Shown: positions 1 through 12,895, numbered from the stretch's first letter. The stretch: 64,000 nt of DNA from Mortierella sp. BCC40632 (GCA_011634665.1 WAEK01000005.1:1869001-1933000), one strand, 5' to 3'. The notes: a model not told the origin generated them from the letters alone. Numbers and translations are program-made.

Positions 1-601
1 CACCTGAAGGGGAGAGACCAAAGAGACCGACCAACAAAAGGACCTCGGACGCGGATGGGCGTGCGTGCGTGTGTGTGCGTGCGTGCTTTTCATCTGCATC
101 TGCGCGCAAATGCACATTCATGTTGGTCCAGCAGAGGTGGATCCTCCCGTCGGCTCATCATTGACTATTCGTCCCATTTGTGTGCCATTGGTTCATGGTG
201 CATCACATCATTTTGTGTTTTTTCTTTTATCATCATTTTGGGTGGAGAGGATGGCTCTCATTGCACGCGCTCACTTTCTCTTGGTCTGTCTGTCTGTCTT
301 TCTTACTTTCACTCCTCTCCTACTCTTCCTCTCCTTCCTCCTGTCCCCTGGGCAGGTGAGAGAGACAAAAGAGAAGGAGAAATAGAAGGGAAAGAGAGGG
401 AAAGAAGAGACAGAGACAGAGAGAGACCCAGTGGCGTCCTTCTGGGAGTAGACCCTGTCCCTCGTACATGGATATTGCTCCACTGCCAGTGTATACGTGC
501 GCCGCGACGCAGCCATCACTGCTCTGCTCTGACAGGCTCCAAATGTCCTTTGGGTCCGCGTTTTTTCACCCCACTGTCGCTCACTCCTGTCGCTGTCGCT
601 A

Positions 602-637
<36 letters not shown>

Positions 638-1016
638 GAGTGAATGTGTGTGTCAGTGTGAGGAAGACTGAGTGTGGGCCCCACCGCTCGTTCTCTTCTC
701 TTTCTTCTTTGCTGCCACCATCTTAAGCTCTTTTTTCCTTTTCTTCCTCTTCTTTCTCTCCTCTCTCTTCTCTCTCTCTCTCTTCTTCTTCCTTTTCCAT
801 CAAATCCATCAAATCCATCCATTAAATCACCTTGCCATCATCCATCCGCCGGCGCCCATCCATCCCCTTCTCTCTCCTCATCTTTCCATCTTTTTCTCTC
901 CTTTCCATCCTCCCGCCATCCCATCGTCCATTAATGTTCACCTCTCACTGTTCTTTCTCTCTCTCTCTCTTTTTTTTTTTTTTTTTTTATTCTTCTATTC
1001 TTTCCCCCCATATCCG
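1..1016. other. Leader/upstream region of the PSP1-domain gene
   Basis: No convincing coding region. The stretch from about 680 to 1016 is almost entirely C/T on the + strand, typical of a long pyrimidine-rich fungal promoter or 5' leader. The frame of the downstream gene stays open through it back to 672, but the residues there are low-complexity Phe/Leu/Ser and look like translated leader. A GCT microsatellite lies at 604-636. A GTGAGA sequence near 355 could be a leader intron donor, which cannot be confirmed from sequence alone. Confidence 0.5.
604..636 (+). repeat. (GCT)11 microsatellite
   Basis: Eleven uninterrupted GCT units upstream of the PSP1-domain gene. No open frame of interest crosses it. 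Confidence 0.9.
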
Positions 1017-4000
1017 ATGGAGGCCCAGGAATCAGGTCTCGTCACGCCGCCCATCGTTTCTCCGCGCCCTATTCAGACTCCAAAGTCGCCTGTTGGCGCC
1101 ACTTCTGCCTTGCCCTCGGCTGCGAGCACCACCACTCCTACAGCTGTCACCACCGCGGTTGCGCCTACCTCGGCCACCTCCGCGACCTCACCCTCGGCAG
1201 AAGACAGTAGCTGGAAGGTCGTCGGCAGCCCCCCCAGGAGGCCGTTGCTCTCTCCTCCCGACGAAAAGGAGAAGGACAAGGCCAAAGGGCCGCTCGTCGA
1301 CGTTCTTGTCAAGAACCCAGTTGCTACAGGCGCATATACCAGGACCATGAGTACCGACGGCATCCCCAATAGCAACAGCAACCGTGGCAACAACCCCATC
1401 AACCGATACACCACGACCACTTCCACCTCCACCGCTGCTTCCACCACCACTACTTCTGCCATGGTCGCTTCTTTTCACAACAATAACAATAGCAACAGCA
1501 ACAATAGCAACATTGGCTTCACTGCAGTCTCAAACAGTATCTCGAGCACAACCACCTCAGTTCCAACAGGCGCCTCGACTATCTCTTCCACCGCGCCGCC
1601 GTCTTCTATCGCAGACTCGTTCCAGAGTAGACAGAGAGCCTCGTTCTCGACCATGTCATCAGTGGCACTCGACTCCTCCGCGCCCGGCGCCCACTTTTTC
1701 CATTCGTCCGCCAGCTCGGCGTCAAGAGAGTTGCCGTTAGACCTGAGTCAGCGGTCAGTGCATTCTGCCTCGACAGCCAATCTTTCCTCTGCTTCTCAAG
1801 CCTTGGACTTTGCCTCGCCATCGTCGTCGCGTCTCAACAGTTTCTTGCAAGATAATTCCACAGCCGTCTTTCCACCCTTTCGCGCGCCTGGTCAGAGCCT
1901 GGGGTACGGTCCTCTGGACTCGGGCTCCAACGCTCCTATCGCAGCTTCCGACTATGTAAAGACGGTCGCCACCCCACCTGGCCTCACTCACCCTGGTCTC
2001 CCGTCCAACCTCTCGTCTGGTCTTCACGACGACCCTTCCAGTCTGATTCAGAGCAGTGCCGCGTTGGAGTCACCCCTTGACATCTCCTCCTTCCTCTGGA
2101 ATGGACACGTCAACCATGAAGAGACCAAGGGCATCTCCTCCGGCCCCGGTCCTCTCCACACCACGCACGCCACCACCGTCGCTGGGATGTCGGCCACAGG
2201 AGCAGGTGGACGCGGTAACAACATTAACAACAACAGTGGCAGCATGTTTTCCATGTCGACCGCGCTTCACGTCGACCCCTTTGTGCCATCGTCTGCGAGC
2301 TCTCGCACCGTGAGAAGCCTGTCCCTCTCAGAGCCCATTGGTTACTCCTTTGGCCTGAGCTCCACCGGTCACGCCTCGAACAGTGCCACCAACAGCAGCA
2401 CCAACAGTGGTCTGGGCAACACCAACGCCACTGGCCCCGCCGGTATGTTTGGTCACGAGAGCAACGATGTCCTCGGTGCCTTGAGGACCACGCTTCCGAC
2501 CATGGAGGAAGAATCCGAAGAGGGCGAGCCACGCGTCAGTCGTACTAGGAGCTACTCGACCTCGGCTACCTTTGGCCCGGGCGCATTTTATCCTGGTCTC
2601 TCCAACTCGGCCTTTTCAGCGCATTCGGCACATGCAGGACACTCTACCCATTCAGCACACTCGGTCCACTCAGTCCACTCGACCCAATCGGCCTCTACTC
2701 ACGACTCGTTTGTCTCGCCCAGTCCAAACAACTCTTCTCTGGGTTATGCTGTCGGCCAACAGGATCCTTTTGCCAATCGAAAGTACTCGGGCGGCTCGAC
2801 CTGGCCCAGTGCTGCAGGCCATGGTGGACTTGTCCTTGGCCAGGACCGACCTCTGATGAGTTCATCTCACCGACGTTCATTGACCTCGGCTAGCTTTGTG
2901 GCACCCATCTGGGAGTCTTCAACCACGTATCTGCCATCGGCCAATGTGGAGAAGGAGCGAGTGGTTGTGGATCGTCAGCGGATCCCAAGACGATTCTCTT
3001 TGGCACCATCGTCTGGATTCCAAACCTATGACCACTTTTTAGAAAATGAGCATTCAGGAGGCAATCCATCATCGCATAATACGGGTGGATATAACAGGTA
3101 AGCAGATCACTTGATCACAACAAGGAAAAAAAAAAAAAAAAAAAAAAAAGAACCCAAAAGATAATGTCGCTCTTTGTAATGCCAGGATATCCAACCCTAG
3201 TCGACCCGACTCGTCAAACTAGGCTGGTCCTAGTCGCTTTCGCGACTTGGTTCCATAGGGTTAGAACCCCGACTGGCATAGCTTCTTTTTTCACCCCGCA
3301 CAGATTGAGAGAGAGAGAGAGATAGACAGACAGAGAGAGAATTATCCATCAACTAACGCTTTGCAATTTTTTCTTTCTTTCTTTCTATCCCTTCCCGCCA
3401 TTTTTTTTCTTTCCGCTTGTTTGTGGATCCTAGTGGTCGACAGACCATCGAGAATGATTTTGTACATCCGCAGCGAAGGCATTCTGTTGCAGGACCCTCA
3501 GGATCATACCTTCGACCCTCGGCCGCAGCTGCTTTCAATCTTGCCAGTTCGTTGGAGTCATTGCATCTGGAAGAGAACGACCCGGCGGGTCCGTGGGCGA
3601 ACGATGATATCTTTGATCAAACAAGGTTCTCAACTCAGGACTCGGGTCCCAACAACCTCGCCAAGGGTCTCTCGCTCAGTCAACTGGCTCACCATGGTCT
3701 CCTCTATGTGGTCGAGTTCAAGTCGGGTAGAAGCGATCTCTTTTATGTGACTGAGGACAGCGGCTTGGTCCTGAAGCGAGGTGACCTGGTGATGGTTGAG
3801 GCAGACCGTGGCCAGGATCTTGGAAAGATTGTCAATGACTCGATCACCCCTGAGGATGTCCAGCTGCTACGTGAACAACATGCTGCCGCTGCCGCTGCCG
3901 CCGCTGCCGCCGCCGCTGCCGCCGCAGCCTCTCAGCATGATGGAAGCCAAACTCAGCCAGCCATTCACCGTCCCAAAGAAATTCATCCCAAGCGTATCTT

Positions 4001-5098
4001 TGGCAAGGCCCGAGCGTCTGAAATTGCCCAGCTCGAGAGCAAGAATCAAGACGAACTAAAGGCCATGATCATGTGCCAAAACAAGGTGCGACAAAAACGG
4101 TTGCCGATGGAGGTTGTTGATGCCGAGTACCAATGGTAAGTTAAAACGTCAAAATTACGTTACCGTTGCTTTTGTTGTTGTTACCACTGTGTTTTGTAAC
4201 TAGGCCGAGTTGCACAGTACCAATGAACACACAGATAGACTAACCCCCATGAGCTGAAATCTATCTTTTTTCTCTTTCCTGTTTTAGGGACAGACGCAAA
4301 TTGACATTTTATTTTACAGCCGAAAAACGGATCGATTTCCGTGAGCTGGTCCGTGAGCTGTTCAAGATTTACAAGACCCGGATTTGGATGTATGCTGTCA
4401 ACCCGTCTACAGTCAATCTTGGAGGAGCAGGTTCGAGTGCCCGTCAGTCTAGTCCACCCCCTCTGGTCCTTCCTTCACCCTCAGCGAATGGTCCTCTTTC
4501 GGCCACGGTTGCCGGCTCGTCCCCACGTGATCGGCCTCTTAGTAATCGGTTCCATCGCACGGGCTCTCCTCCTGTTCAAGCTCCTCCAGCGCTGAGCTTC
4601 CATCAGACACAACAATACCCAGCGGCGCTCCTGTCACCTCGCCATCACCAAGGTCAGCACCACGTCCATACTCATCAGCAGCAGCAGCAGCAGCAGCAAC
4701 ACCAGCAACAGCTTCATCTTCAGCAGCAGCAGCAGCAGCATCAACAGCAGCAAAAGCAGCAGCAGCAGCAAGACCTTGTCCGAGAACAGGAGGAAATGAT
4801 GTCGCCCTTGTCAAGCCAGTTCTTTGGTTCGACTATGCAGCCCCTCTATCAATCCTCGTCCATGTATCATCAGCATGCGCAGCATCTTCAGCAGCAACAG
4901 CAGCAACATCAACAGCAACAACAGCGGCAACAACAGCAACAGCATCTTCAGCAGCAGCATCACCAGCAGCTCTTTGCTCATCATCAGCCGATGCCCCATG
5001 TAGATGAGGACGATATTGTAAGCCAATCCTCGTCGATGCAGCATGCCTTTTTTGAGCAACACCATCCGCTTCAATCGACCTCGCACACGCTTCTGTGA
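1017..5098 (+). CDS. PSP1 C-terminal-domain protein
   Basis: Three exons, 1017-3097, 3434-4135 and 4288-5098, encode about 1197 residues; both introns are GT-AG and restore the frame. The start is the first ATG after the pyrimidine-rich leader. Residues 1-690 are low-complexity Ser/Thr/Asn/Ala, probably disordered. The conserved block, about residues 783-962, begins [17 protein letters not shown], continues with [16 protein letters not shown] and [19 protein letters not shown], and ends [19 protein letters not shown]. This is the PSP1 C-terminal domain, known from yeast Psp1 and trypanosomatid RNA-binding-complex proteins. A run of about 17 alanines interrupts the domain between two conserved blocks, which is unusual. 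The tail after about 965 is rich in Gln and His. A role in RNA or translation control is inferred from the family. Family assignment is strong; the specific function is open. Confidence 0.9.
3179..3279 (+). other. Cloverleaf-like foldback inside intron 1 of the PSP1-domain gene
   Basis: Two perfect 7-bp stems enclose several hairpins. ATGCCAG (3179-3185) pairs with CTGGCAT (3273-3279). Inside it, AACCCTA (3193-3199) pairs with TAGGGTT (3256-3262). Within that are GTCG/CGAC (3200-3203/3207-3210), ACTAGG/CCTAGT (3218-3223/3229-3234) and GTCGC/GCGAC (3233-3237/3242-3246); the last two share two bases. The inner 70 nt has tRNA-like geometry, but no canonical T-loop is present. It could be a structured intronic RNA, a degenerate tRNA-like sequence or a tiny foldback element. 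Confidence 0.45.
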
Positions 5099-6366
5099 GT
5101 AAGACTACAAAAACAAGAATGGGATATTAGCAAGGAGGGGATACCTCCATGAGGACATGGTCAAATCAGGAGGACAAGTGTTTCTTTTTCTTTTCTTTAC
5201 TTTTCTTTTTCTTTTTTTTTTTTCTTACTTTTTCTTTCTCGATGGAGGGTTCAGCCCACTTTGTTCAGATTGTACATTCCCTGCAATTTTTAGAAAGGGA
5301 TTTCTGGTTATTTTTTTTCTTTTTTCTTTTCTTTTTAGACGACAAGTGCTTTCAAAACCGAATAACCAGCACCAACACCATCCCAGCAGCAAACAACCAA
5401 ACAAACAAACAAAAAAAAAAGAAAAAAGGAACAGATTTCCCCCGCTCCCCTCCTTTCTTATAGTTTATTATTTTTCTTTCTTTATACAGCACACCTTTTT
5501 TTTTCTTTTTCTTTTCTACTTTTCTGTTTCTACTTTTCTTTGTCAAACTTTGCAGATATACTCTCTTGGTACACCCCCCCTCTCCTCCATCCTTTGTCTA
5601 CATTTGCTTTCGCTTTCTTGTACATTTTTTTTTTCTCTTGCCTCTCTCATTTTCATATTTCTTTTCCTCCGACTCTTTTGCTCTCTATCAGAACGAAAGA
5701 GTTAGGGGGATGGAGGAGAAAGGATGGTAATGGTGTTGATGATGATGATGATGTTGTCGTTGTCGTGTTTGTGTAAAGAAAGAGGAAGAGGGGAGCCAAA
5801 TGCAGTGGGACCAAAATCGATATCCCTTTTTTTTTTTTTACTTTTTTTTTTTTTACTTTTTTTTTTTTTTTTTGCCTCTCTTCTCTTTCTCTCACATCGG
5901 CTCTCAGCCCTCAGCCCTCGTGCTCTTTTTCAAAGCCGAGACTGGAAAAAAATGTCAACCAAAACTGGCTGAAAAAAAAAAAAAATCCAACAGACAAACA
6001 AACAAAGAAGAAAAACACAAGACGATCACACCATATATGGGAAAGAGAAGAGAGAACAACAACAAAAAAAAAAAAGACCATATATCTTTTTCTTTTTTCC
6101 ATTCCATTCTATTTTGACCAATCTTTTCTCTATTTCTTTCTCTCTTATTTTTTTTTTTTTTTTTTTTTGCAGAATATATACACATGCGCACTTTGAAAGA
6201 AAGAAAAGAACCCCCCCCCATTCATATACAGAGAATTACAGAGTTAGACAGACCATATTGACTCTCCCCTCCCCCTCCTTTCTTTTCCTTTCTGTTTACT
6301 TTTATTATTTTTTTTTTCCTTCTGCTTGTCTCTTCTTTCTTTTCCCTTTTTCACACGATACTACCA

Positions 6367-6414
<48 letters not shown>

Positions 6415-6863
6415 ATAAATAAAATACTTTCCAAGATTGCTTACTCTTGCTAATACTTGAATCAAGGTTGTTATTTTATATTTTTTTTATTTTTCAGAAA
6501 GGGTAGGAGGAGAGGAACAGGAGGAAGGTGATGTGGAAATATATGTACAATGTTAGGCCCTGAAAAAAAAAAAAAAAAAAAGAAAAAGAAAATGAAAAAT
6601 GAGAGAGAAGAAATAATGATGATAATAATAATAAGAGAGGAGAGGAGAGGAGAAGGCTGATTAAAAAGACTAAGAAAAAAAAAAAGAATAAAAAAAAAAA
6701 AATCGGCAGAAAGAATGTTTTTGTGTGTGATGCGTGTATGAGAGTTCCAAAAAAGACAAGTTCCTCAATGAACTCCCTTTTTCTCTCTTTTCTTCCTCCT
6801 CCTCCTCCTCCTCCTCCTCCTCCTCTATTCCCTTCCACCTTCATCATCATCTTTTTCTTTTTT
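5099..6863. other. Convergent intergenic region
   Basis: 1.77 kb between two converging genes, presumably both 3' untranslated regions. It is dominated by T or A homopolymers of 8-20 nt. An exact (TC)20 tract occupies 6371-6410 and a short CTC-type triplet tract lies near 6796-6825. The many open frames here encode only Phe/Leu/Ser or Lys runs. No gene is seen. Confidence 0.6.
6371..6410 (+). repeat. (TC)20 microsatellite
   Basis: Perfect dinucleotide tract in the convergent intergenic region. Confidence 0.9.
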
Positions 6864-8011
6864 TTATCCACTAACACTTCCATTCACAGAAGATCCACCA
6901 GGTGAAAGCGCTTGTGTATCTCCATACTCAAATTCACTTGGCAAATACATAAACGATCCCAAATCATTCCTTGGATCATCCCTCGACAAATTTGGATTCA
7001 AGAAAATCACATTGTCATGAACAGTCGAAATCGACCAGGATTGTAAAATCGATTCTTCCGTCACAGAGGAACTGCCAGGTGAACTCACAGAATCCGTTGG
7101 GGACATGGATCTTTGACTTCGACCAAAATTATGTCCTGCAGCCGGTGTCGTCGTCGTCGTCGTCGTCGAGTTGGCTCCAGAGACCAGTGTGGGGTCATGA
7201 AGATTAGATACGTTGGAAGGGTTCAAATAGGCTCCAGATGGAGTCGTCGCCCCACTCGTTGCATTGCTACCATTGGTCTGACTCATCATCATACTTCCTT
7301 GGCCTTGTCCCAGACTCCCACTCGAGAATAGATCCCCTCCTGTGGTAAACATGGCCATTGCTCCCTGGGTCGAGGAATTGGACGAAGGTGGAGAGGATGC
7401 ATTCGATACAGCATGTGTCAAAGTAGACGAGGTCTGTTGAACAACGGGGGTGGTGGTCGAAGGATCAAATGCCATGAAATTCATATTGCCTTGAGAAGAT
7501 TGAGAGGTTTGTACAGTCGTGCCCAAATTGGTTCTTGTTCCTGTGTTGGAGATAAAGGTTCCTGTGCCTGTGCCAACTCCTCCAAAGGTATTCATGAACT
7601 GTGTTTGTTGTGGTTGTGGTTGTTGAGGTGATTGCTGTTGCTGAGGTTGGAGGGATGCATCTCTAAAAGCATTCATGAACCCAGGAGGAGGGGTTGAAAA
7701 GGTCATTGGATTTCCATCCTGCACAAACCCTGTAGAGGCTTGCCCTGCAAAAAGAGTCGACGTAGTAGGTCCAGAGGGAACTTGTTGCTGCGAAATCGAT
7801 TGTTGTGGTGTTGCCTGTTGTTGTGGTGTGGGTGGCTGTTGTTGTTGAAAGGATGTAAAAGGTGTCTGGAACATCATCTGGTTCATGGGAAGTGAAGAAA
7901 AATTTTGTAGATTCTGCTGAGGCTGCTGTTGTGTTGGTATACGTGCGGCCTGCTGCAACTGCTGCTGCTGTTGTTGTTGCAACAAGAGTTGACTATGCGG
8001 ATCGAATGCTC

Positions 8012-8049
<38 letters not shown>

Positions 8050-8649
8050 GGCTGCGGCTGTGTAGGTGGTTGCTGTGGAACCTGCTGTTGGGCCTGGACC
8101 TGCTGCTGTTGCTGCTGTTGCTGCTGTCTTTGCTGGTGCTGCAAAAAGATTTGCAGTTTGTGTTTCGCCATGGCCTGTTGCTGGAAATGTTGGTGCCGTT
8201 GAAGCTCCAGATCTATTTGGCCCTGGCGTTGCATTTGTGCAATCTTGGCCAGTTCCTGTTGGTTCCGTTCTTGGGTATACATCTGAAGCTGAAGCTGTTG
8301 TTGTTTATAAAGTTGTTGTTGAGATAGATTCGACAACTGCTGCTGCTGCTGCTGCGACTGCGACTGTGGTGGTTGAGAATCGACACCTTCCTGCCCCTGC
8401 ATGGCCAACATTATCTGCGAAGTCGGCATGGTCATAGGAATAGATTCTGCAAGAGTGGGCTGTTGCTGCAAGGCCTGTGGTGGCAAGGATCCCTGGCCAT
8501 GAGCCATATGCACCTGCGATGCAAGAATGGTCTGTGCTTGTGCCGCAGACGAAATCTGAGCCTGCTGCTGTTGCTGTTGCCGTTGCTGCTGCTGTTGTTG
8601 CAATGTCTGCTGTAATGACTGTTGCTGCTGCTGCTGCTGCTGCTGCTGT

Positions 8650-8681
<32 letters not shown>

Positions 8682-10033
8682 AAGTTGCTGTTGGAGCTGC
8701 TGTTGTTGGAGCTGCTGCTGCTGTAATTGCAATTGTCGTTGCTGCTGCTGTTGAAGTTGAAGCATCTCTTGTGATTGCTGAAGCTTTTGTCGCTCCTTCA
8801 ACGCCTGCTTTTCCTTTCTCTCTTGTTGCAACTGTCGATGCTTCAACGCTGCCGCCTCTCTCGCCAGATCCAAACTCGACTTTTGTTGAGCCAAGGCCGC
8901 TCGACAAGAGGCCAGCAAATCGGCTACATCGGATTTTTTGCCTCGGTTGATCCTGAAAAATTGAAGGTTCTCCACTTGTTCAATATTATCCATCGTTCGT
9001 TGCAAGTCCCTCCGTGACTCCTTGGCCAAGGTGGGGTCCACCAGACACTTTGCATTCCTTAGATGGATCCGGACCGCAAAATTCAAAGCATATCTTGTAG
9101 GTGTGTTCTGTTCAAAGGTCCGAGGTGCCTCCTTAAGTAAAATCCCTGCAATCTTGGTAATCTCCTTGGCTGCCTGAGTACAATAACCCTGAGAATCTGG
9201 CAGGTTGCTTCCGGGGGTAGGTGGTTGAAAGGCTTCAGGGCTCTTGGGGTTGGGTAGGTATGGGTGGTGCAAAAGAATGATCAATGCATAGCACAAGAGC
9301 TGGGCGCATGCTGCCTGACATGAAACATCAGACACAATCGAACCCTCTGCAGGCAAGAAATCAAACACTGCTGGCAAGTTCTCTTGCCATTCCACCAACT
9401 CATGATCCAATCTAGCCAAATTCTCTAGTAGGACAGCCTGAGGCGGGGGTGGTCGTCGTACGATCAACTTGGAGTTCTTGCGGATCTTGCGGCAGATTTG
9501 CCATCCGTGTAGACAGTGGATCAGGTATTGGTCTGCAAATGTCTCTGGCTCAGGGCCCAAGTCGCCTGCCTCAACCATCTCAATATTGATCTCTTCGTCG
9601 TTGATCAGGGTGGATTTCCCGCTGACAGCCGAGGTGGTCGAGTCAAAGAGATAGCAACACCAAAAGACACGGGAGCGGTAAGCTCGAACAAACTCGCTGA
9701 CCTCTTCATCCATTTGGTTGTTAAGACCCATATCGAGTGCCATGGTAATGGCCTGGCTGATCGAGGCGGATCTTTGGGCAGGCGATTTATGCCCAATAGC
9801 GAAGAGCAACAGTGCCTGGACCGTACAGATATGTGTCGTCAGGTATTTTTTCTCGAGAAGGGCTATGTATATTACCAATGACAAAGGAGAACAAGGGTAG
9901 AAACGTCAACAAAAATGTTTTGCTTAGAGTACCAATTGCGCAGGCGTTTGATATGAGTGGTCAAACAAGAATTAAAATATAAAAAATATAAAGAAATGAA
10001 AAGAAAAATGAGCAGACAGTCGAGAATGTCCAC

Positions 10034-10070
<37 letters not shown>

Positions 10071-11654
10071 GCCTACCTTGTCCTCGAGCGAAAAAGTCTT
10101 CGCCAACAGTGCTCTCGTCGTTTAGATCCTTGCGGAGGAGAAGTGCATTGTTGGAGTACATCGAGCCACAGTAAAAGACGGCGTTGCAGAGCAACAGGCA
10201 GTGTGGGATATGAATGTTTTCCTGACACACTCGCAGGACCTCGCGTTGGACCATAGGTAAGCTTGGGTAGTGGTGCTAGATAAAAGCGGGAAAGAGGAAG
10301 TGAGAAAGAAAGAGAGGAAGGAACCGGGAAAGAGCCCTAGTCAGCCACTGCAATACCCTATCCAGACAACGCCTCAGATCACCACCCAATCCCATCTTTC
10401 GTATTTATCTCTTCTCCAGATCATACCTTGTAGTACAGAGCCACAAGGTGGTCGCGCGTCGCTTGATCTGGTAGGATCTGCATCTCCTCCGGCACAAGAA
10501 TGTCGTCTTCGGTGCCTCCTATCTGCGGTGCCCATAGATCGTCGTCGTTATACGTCTCGGCGGCCGACGCGGCACTTGAACCGTAATAGGCGCCACTGCT
10601 AAGTGTCGTCTCTGCAAACATCTTGGTCAACTGGTCCACATCCTCAGCGCTCGAATGGTCGACAATATTGACAGTCTTGGAGTACCGGGGCATGTTGTCG
10701 AGGAAACTGGAGAGATCCATTGAGCCATTGCTGGTATGTCTTGGTCCACTCTGCGACGCTTGCCGTTGTGGTGGGTCATTTGTCTTACGTGTTGCTGTTG
10801 GCTGGAAAGGGAAAAGGTAAACCAAGTTGGTATGTAGTGGTGAGTTACCATTGACCCATCAAAAAGAGAATGAGAGATAGAGATAGAGGAATAAGAGAGA
10901 GTGGGGCCAATCATCCCCAAGGAGGAGCTGAGTACAACATTCACATTGCCTTGGCCCATTCGCCTTCGTGGGAAGAACCAAGGTTGTGCTCTCTATTTTT
11001 TTTTTTCCGACCCTGTTTGTGCCATTGTCAAAGGGTCACTTTGTTGTTTGTTGTTGTAGTTGTGTTTGCAACAAAAAATCGGTACAGGAGGGTCTACCGG
11101 TCGCTCTTGGATGCGATTTGTTTGCTCGGATCGCGCGCGTGTGTGAGCGAGCAAGTGAGTAAGAGTGTTTTTTCAACTCTCCCATTTTTCTGTCCATTTG
11201 GTACTGGGGAGAGAAAGAAAGAAGGATCCCGTCTGCACCCGTTCTGAGTCTCAAGAAGGTTCTCTCTCACTCTCTTCTCTCCTGAGCATGGCTTCGGAAA
11301 ATAAAAACCAGAAAGAAAAAAAAAAAGTGCACAAAGAAGAAAAAGGTACTGGTAGTGAGAGTGGTCTCCCCAAATGTCGAGTACAATGGCTGTTCTCACT
11401 CCTTCTTATCTTTCAGAATGAGAGAGAGCGAGAGCGAGAGAGGATTCATCTCCATTCTTTCAACTCCACTCGGACAAGGCGGGATCTCCCGTCTGTATTT
11501 TTTTTTTCTTCTTTTCATTCCCGACTCCTCCTTCATTCTCCACAAGCTCTCAGATGTCAACCAAGGCCAAATCTCCCACGCGGTAATGACAGGGTTTAGG
11601 CGATGGTTGTTCCTGCGGCTAATTAAGATGACTTTTGCTTGTTCCTACTACTAC

Positions 11655-11696
<42 letters not shown>

Positions 11697-12457
11697 GGCG
11701 GTGGTTGTTTGGTGGTTGCTGTTGTTGCTCATCATTCTTCTAGGCTACTAATCTCGCGCCCATTTACACATACAAGTAAAGTACATACTCTCCCAGCTCT
11801 CGCCTCCTGGTCTTTCACCCACACTCCTCTATCTACCCTACTCCACTCTCGTACCCCCTTTTTCTTCTCAATGGTATCCAGGAAAAAAAAAAATAAAGAG
11901 GAAAAGACGATAGAGAAGAGTACGTGTTGGCTCTCTATTTTCTCCTCTTTTGGTAGACACCTTACCTCGACAGCAAGACTTGGGTTGCTATTATCAGCCG
12001 TGGTATTAGGGTGGGTCGAGGAAGATGAAGTAGAGGAGAGATAGAGGGATTGGTCAATCTGAAGAGGTTGCGAAGGGAGTGGATGGTGCTGGAGCGATTT
12101 AGGCTGTTGATACACCATGCTTCCTCCTCGATTCCGGCTCGAAGGAGGACTCTGAACATTGCTATGGTGGTGGTGGAGCTGGTGCTGTTGTTGGTGCTGG
12201 AGAGAGTGGTGGTGTTGGTTGGGGATACTCGTGGTGGTGCTCGTTGGGAGGCTGCTGCTGGTGTGGGGGTGGTGAAGGGCGATGGCTGCGGTCGAGGCAG
12301 TGACCGTTGCAAGGGTTGGGGATGGCGAGGCAGCAGAAGGGGAAGGAGAGGGCATGAGCGAAGGCTGATGAGAACCTGGTTGTTTCCTCTTTTGCCCGGG
12401 TTTGAATCGCTTGGCAGCCTCTTCATTCTGCGGAAAGGGCTCTTCGGATTCGGGCAT
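6864..12457 (-). CDS. Fungal transcription factor, MHR domain, Gln-rich C-terminus
   Basis: Exons on the minus strand are 12457-11966, 10801-10427, 10275-10077 and 9862-6864, about 1354 residues; all junctions are GT-AG and in phase. The ATG at 12457 has a CACC context. The N-terminus has a basic patch (KRFKPGQKRK), then Ser/His/Gln-rich sequence. The fungal middle homology region (Fungal_trans) begins near residue 275 with QATRDHLVALYYKHHYPSLP and continues with MALDMGLNNQ and YRSRVFWCCYLFDSTTSAVS. About 600 residues dominated by poly-Gln follow, and a Ser/Thr/Asn-rich C-terminus. Such proteins are nuclear regulators that normally also carry a Zn2Cys6 cluster. None is visible in these exons, nor in the 1164-nt first intron, so it may lack the cluster or carry it on an unrecognised exon. 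The target pathway cannot be told. Confidence 0.85.
11655..11696 (+). repeat. TTG/CAA triplet tract in the transcription factor's first intron
   Basis: About 14 TGT-frame triplets. It lies in the long intron of the MHR transcription factor gene and would read as CAA repeats on the coding strand, but is outside the supported exons. Confidence 0.8.
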
Positions 12458-12843
12458 GGTGATTATTTAGTTGAAGATTGCTGTGTGAATGTGTGAATGA
12501 GGGAGTGAATGAGAGAGAGTGATGCCAAGTAGTGGCGAGGAGAGAGAGAGTGAGAGAGTGAGTGAGAGTGAGAGGGTGAGAGTGAGTGAGTAGGTGTGAG
12601 AGTGAGGGGTGAGTGAGGAAGAAGAGAGAGAGAGAGAGAGAGTGGGGGTTGAGATGAAGGAAATAAAGGAGATGGATCGGAAAGTGGCAACGCCAGCTTG
12701 AAAGGAAAAAGCAAAAGAGCGAAAAGGAAAAAAGAAGGAAGCGAGACGAGAAGTAGAAATAACAAATGCGAAAGAAAAAAAAAGGGTTTTTCTGCTCGTC
12801 CACTGAGGCTCCGGTCTAGGTGGATCAGCGGGGAAAAAGAGTA

Positions 12844-12850
<7 letters not shown>

Positions 12851-12895
<45 letters not shown>
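12851..12895 (+). repeat. (GA)n microsatellite
   Basis: About 22 GA units upstream of the MHR transcription factor, in its presumed 5' region. Confidence 0.9.

Noticed and set aside
271..822. Minus-strand frame of 183 codons upstream of the PSP1-domain gene
   Set aside because: Composed of Arg/Glu/Ser repeats from the opposite strand of the C/T-rich leader and a CTG repeat; no conserved features.
8477..8950. Long + strand frames rich in Ala/Val and Leu
   Set aside because: They are the reverse reading of the poly-Gln region of the minus-strand transcription factor.
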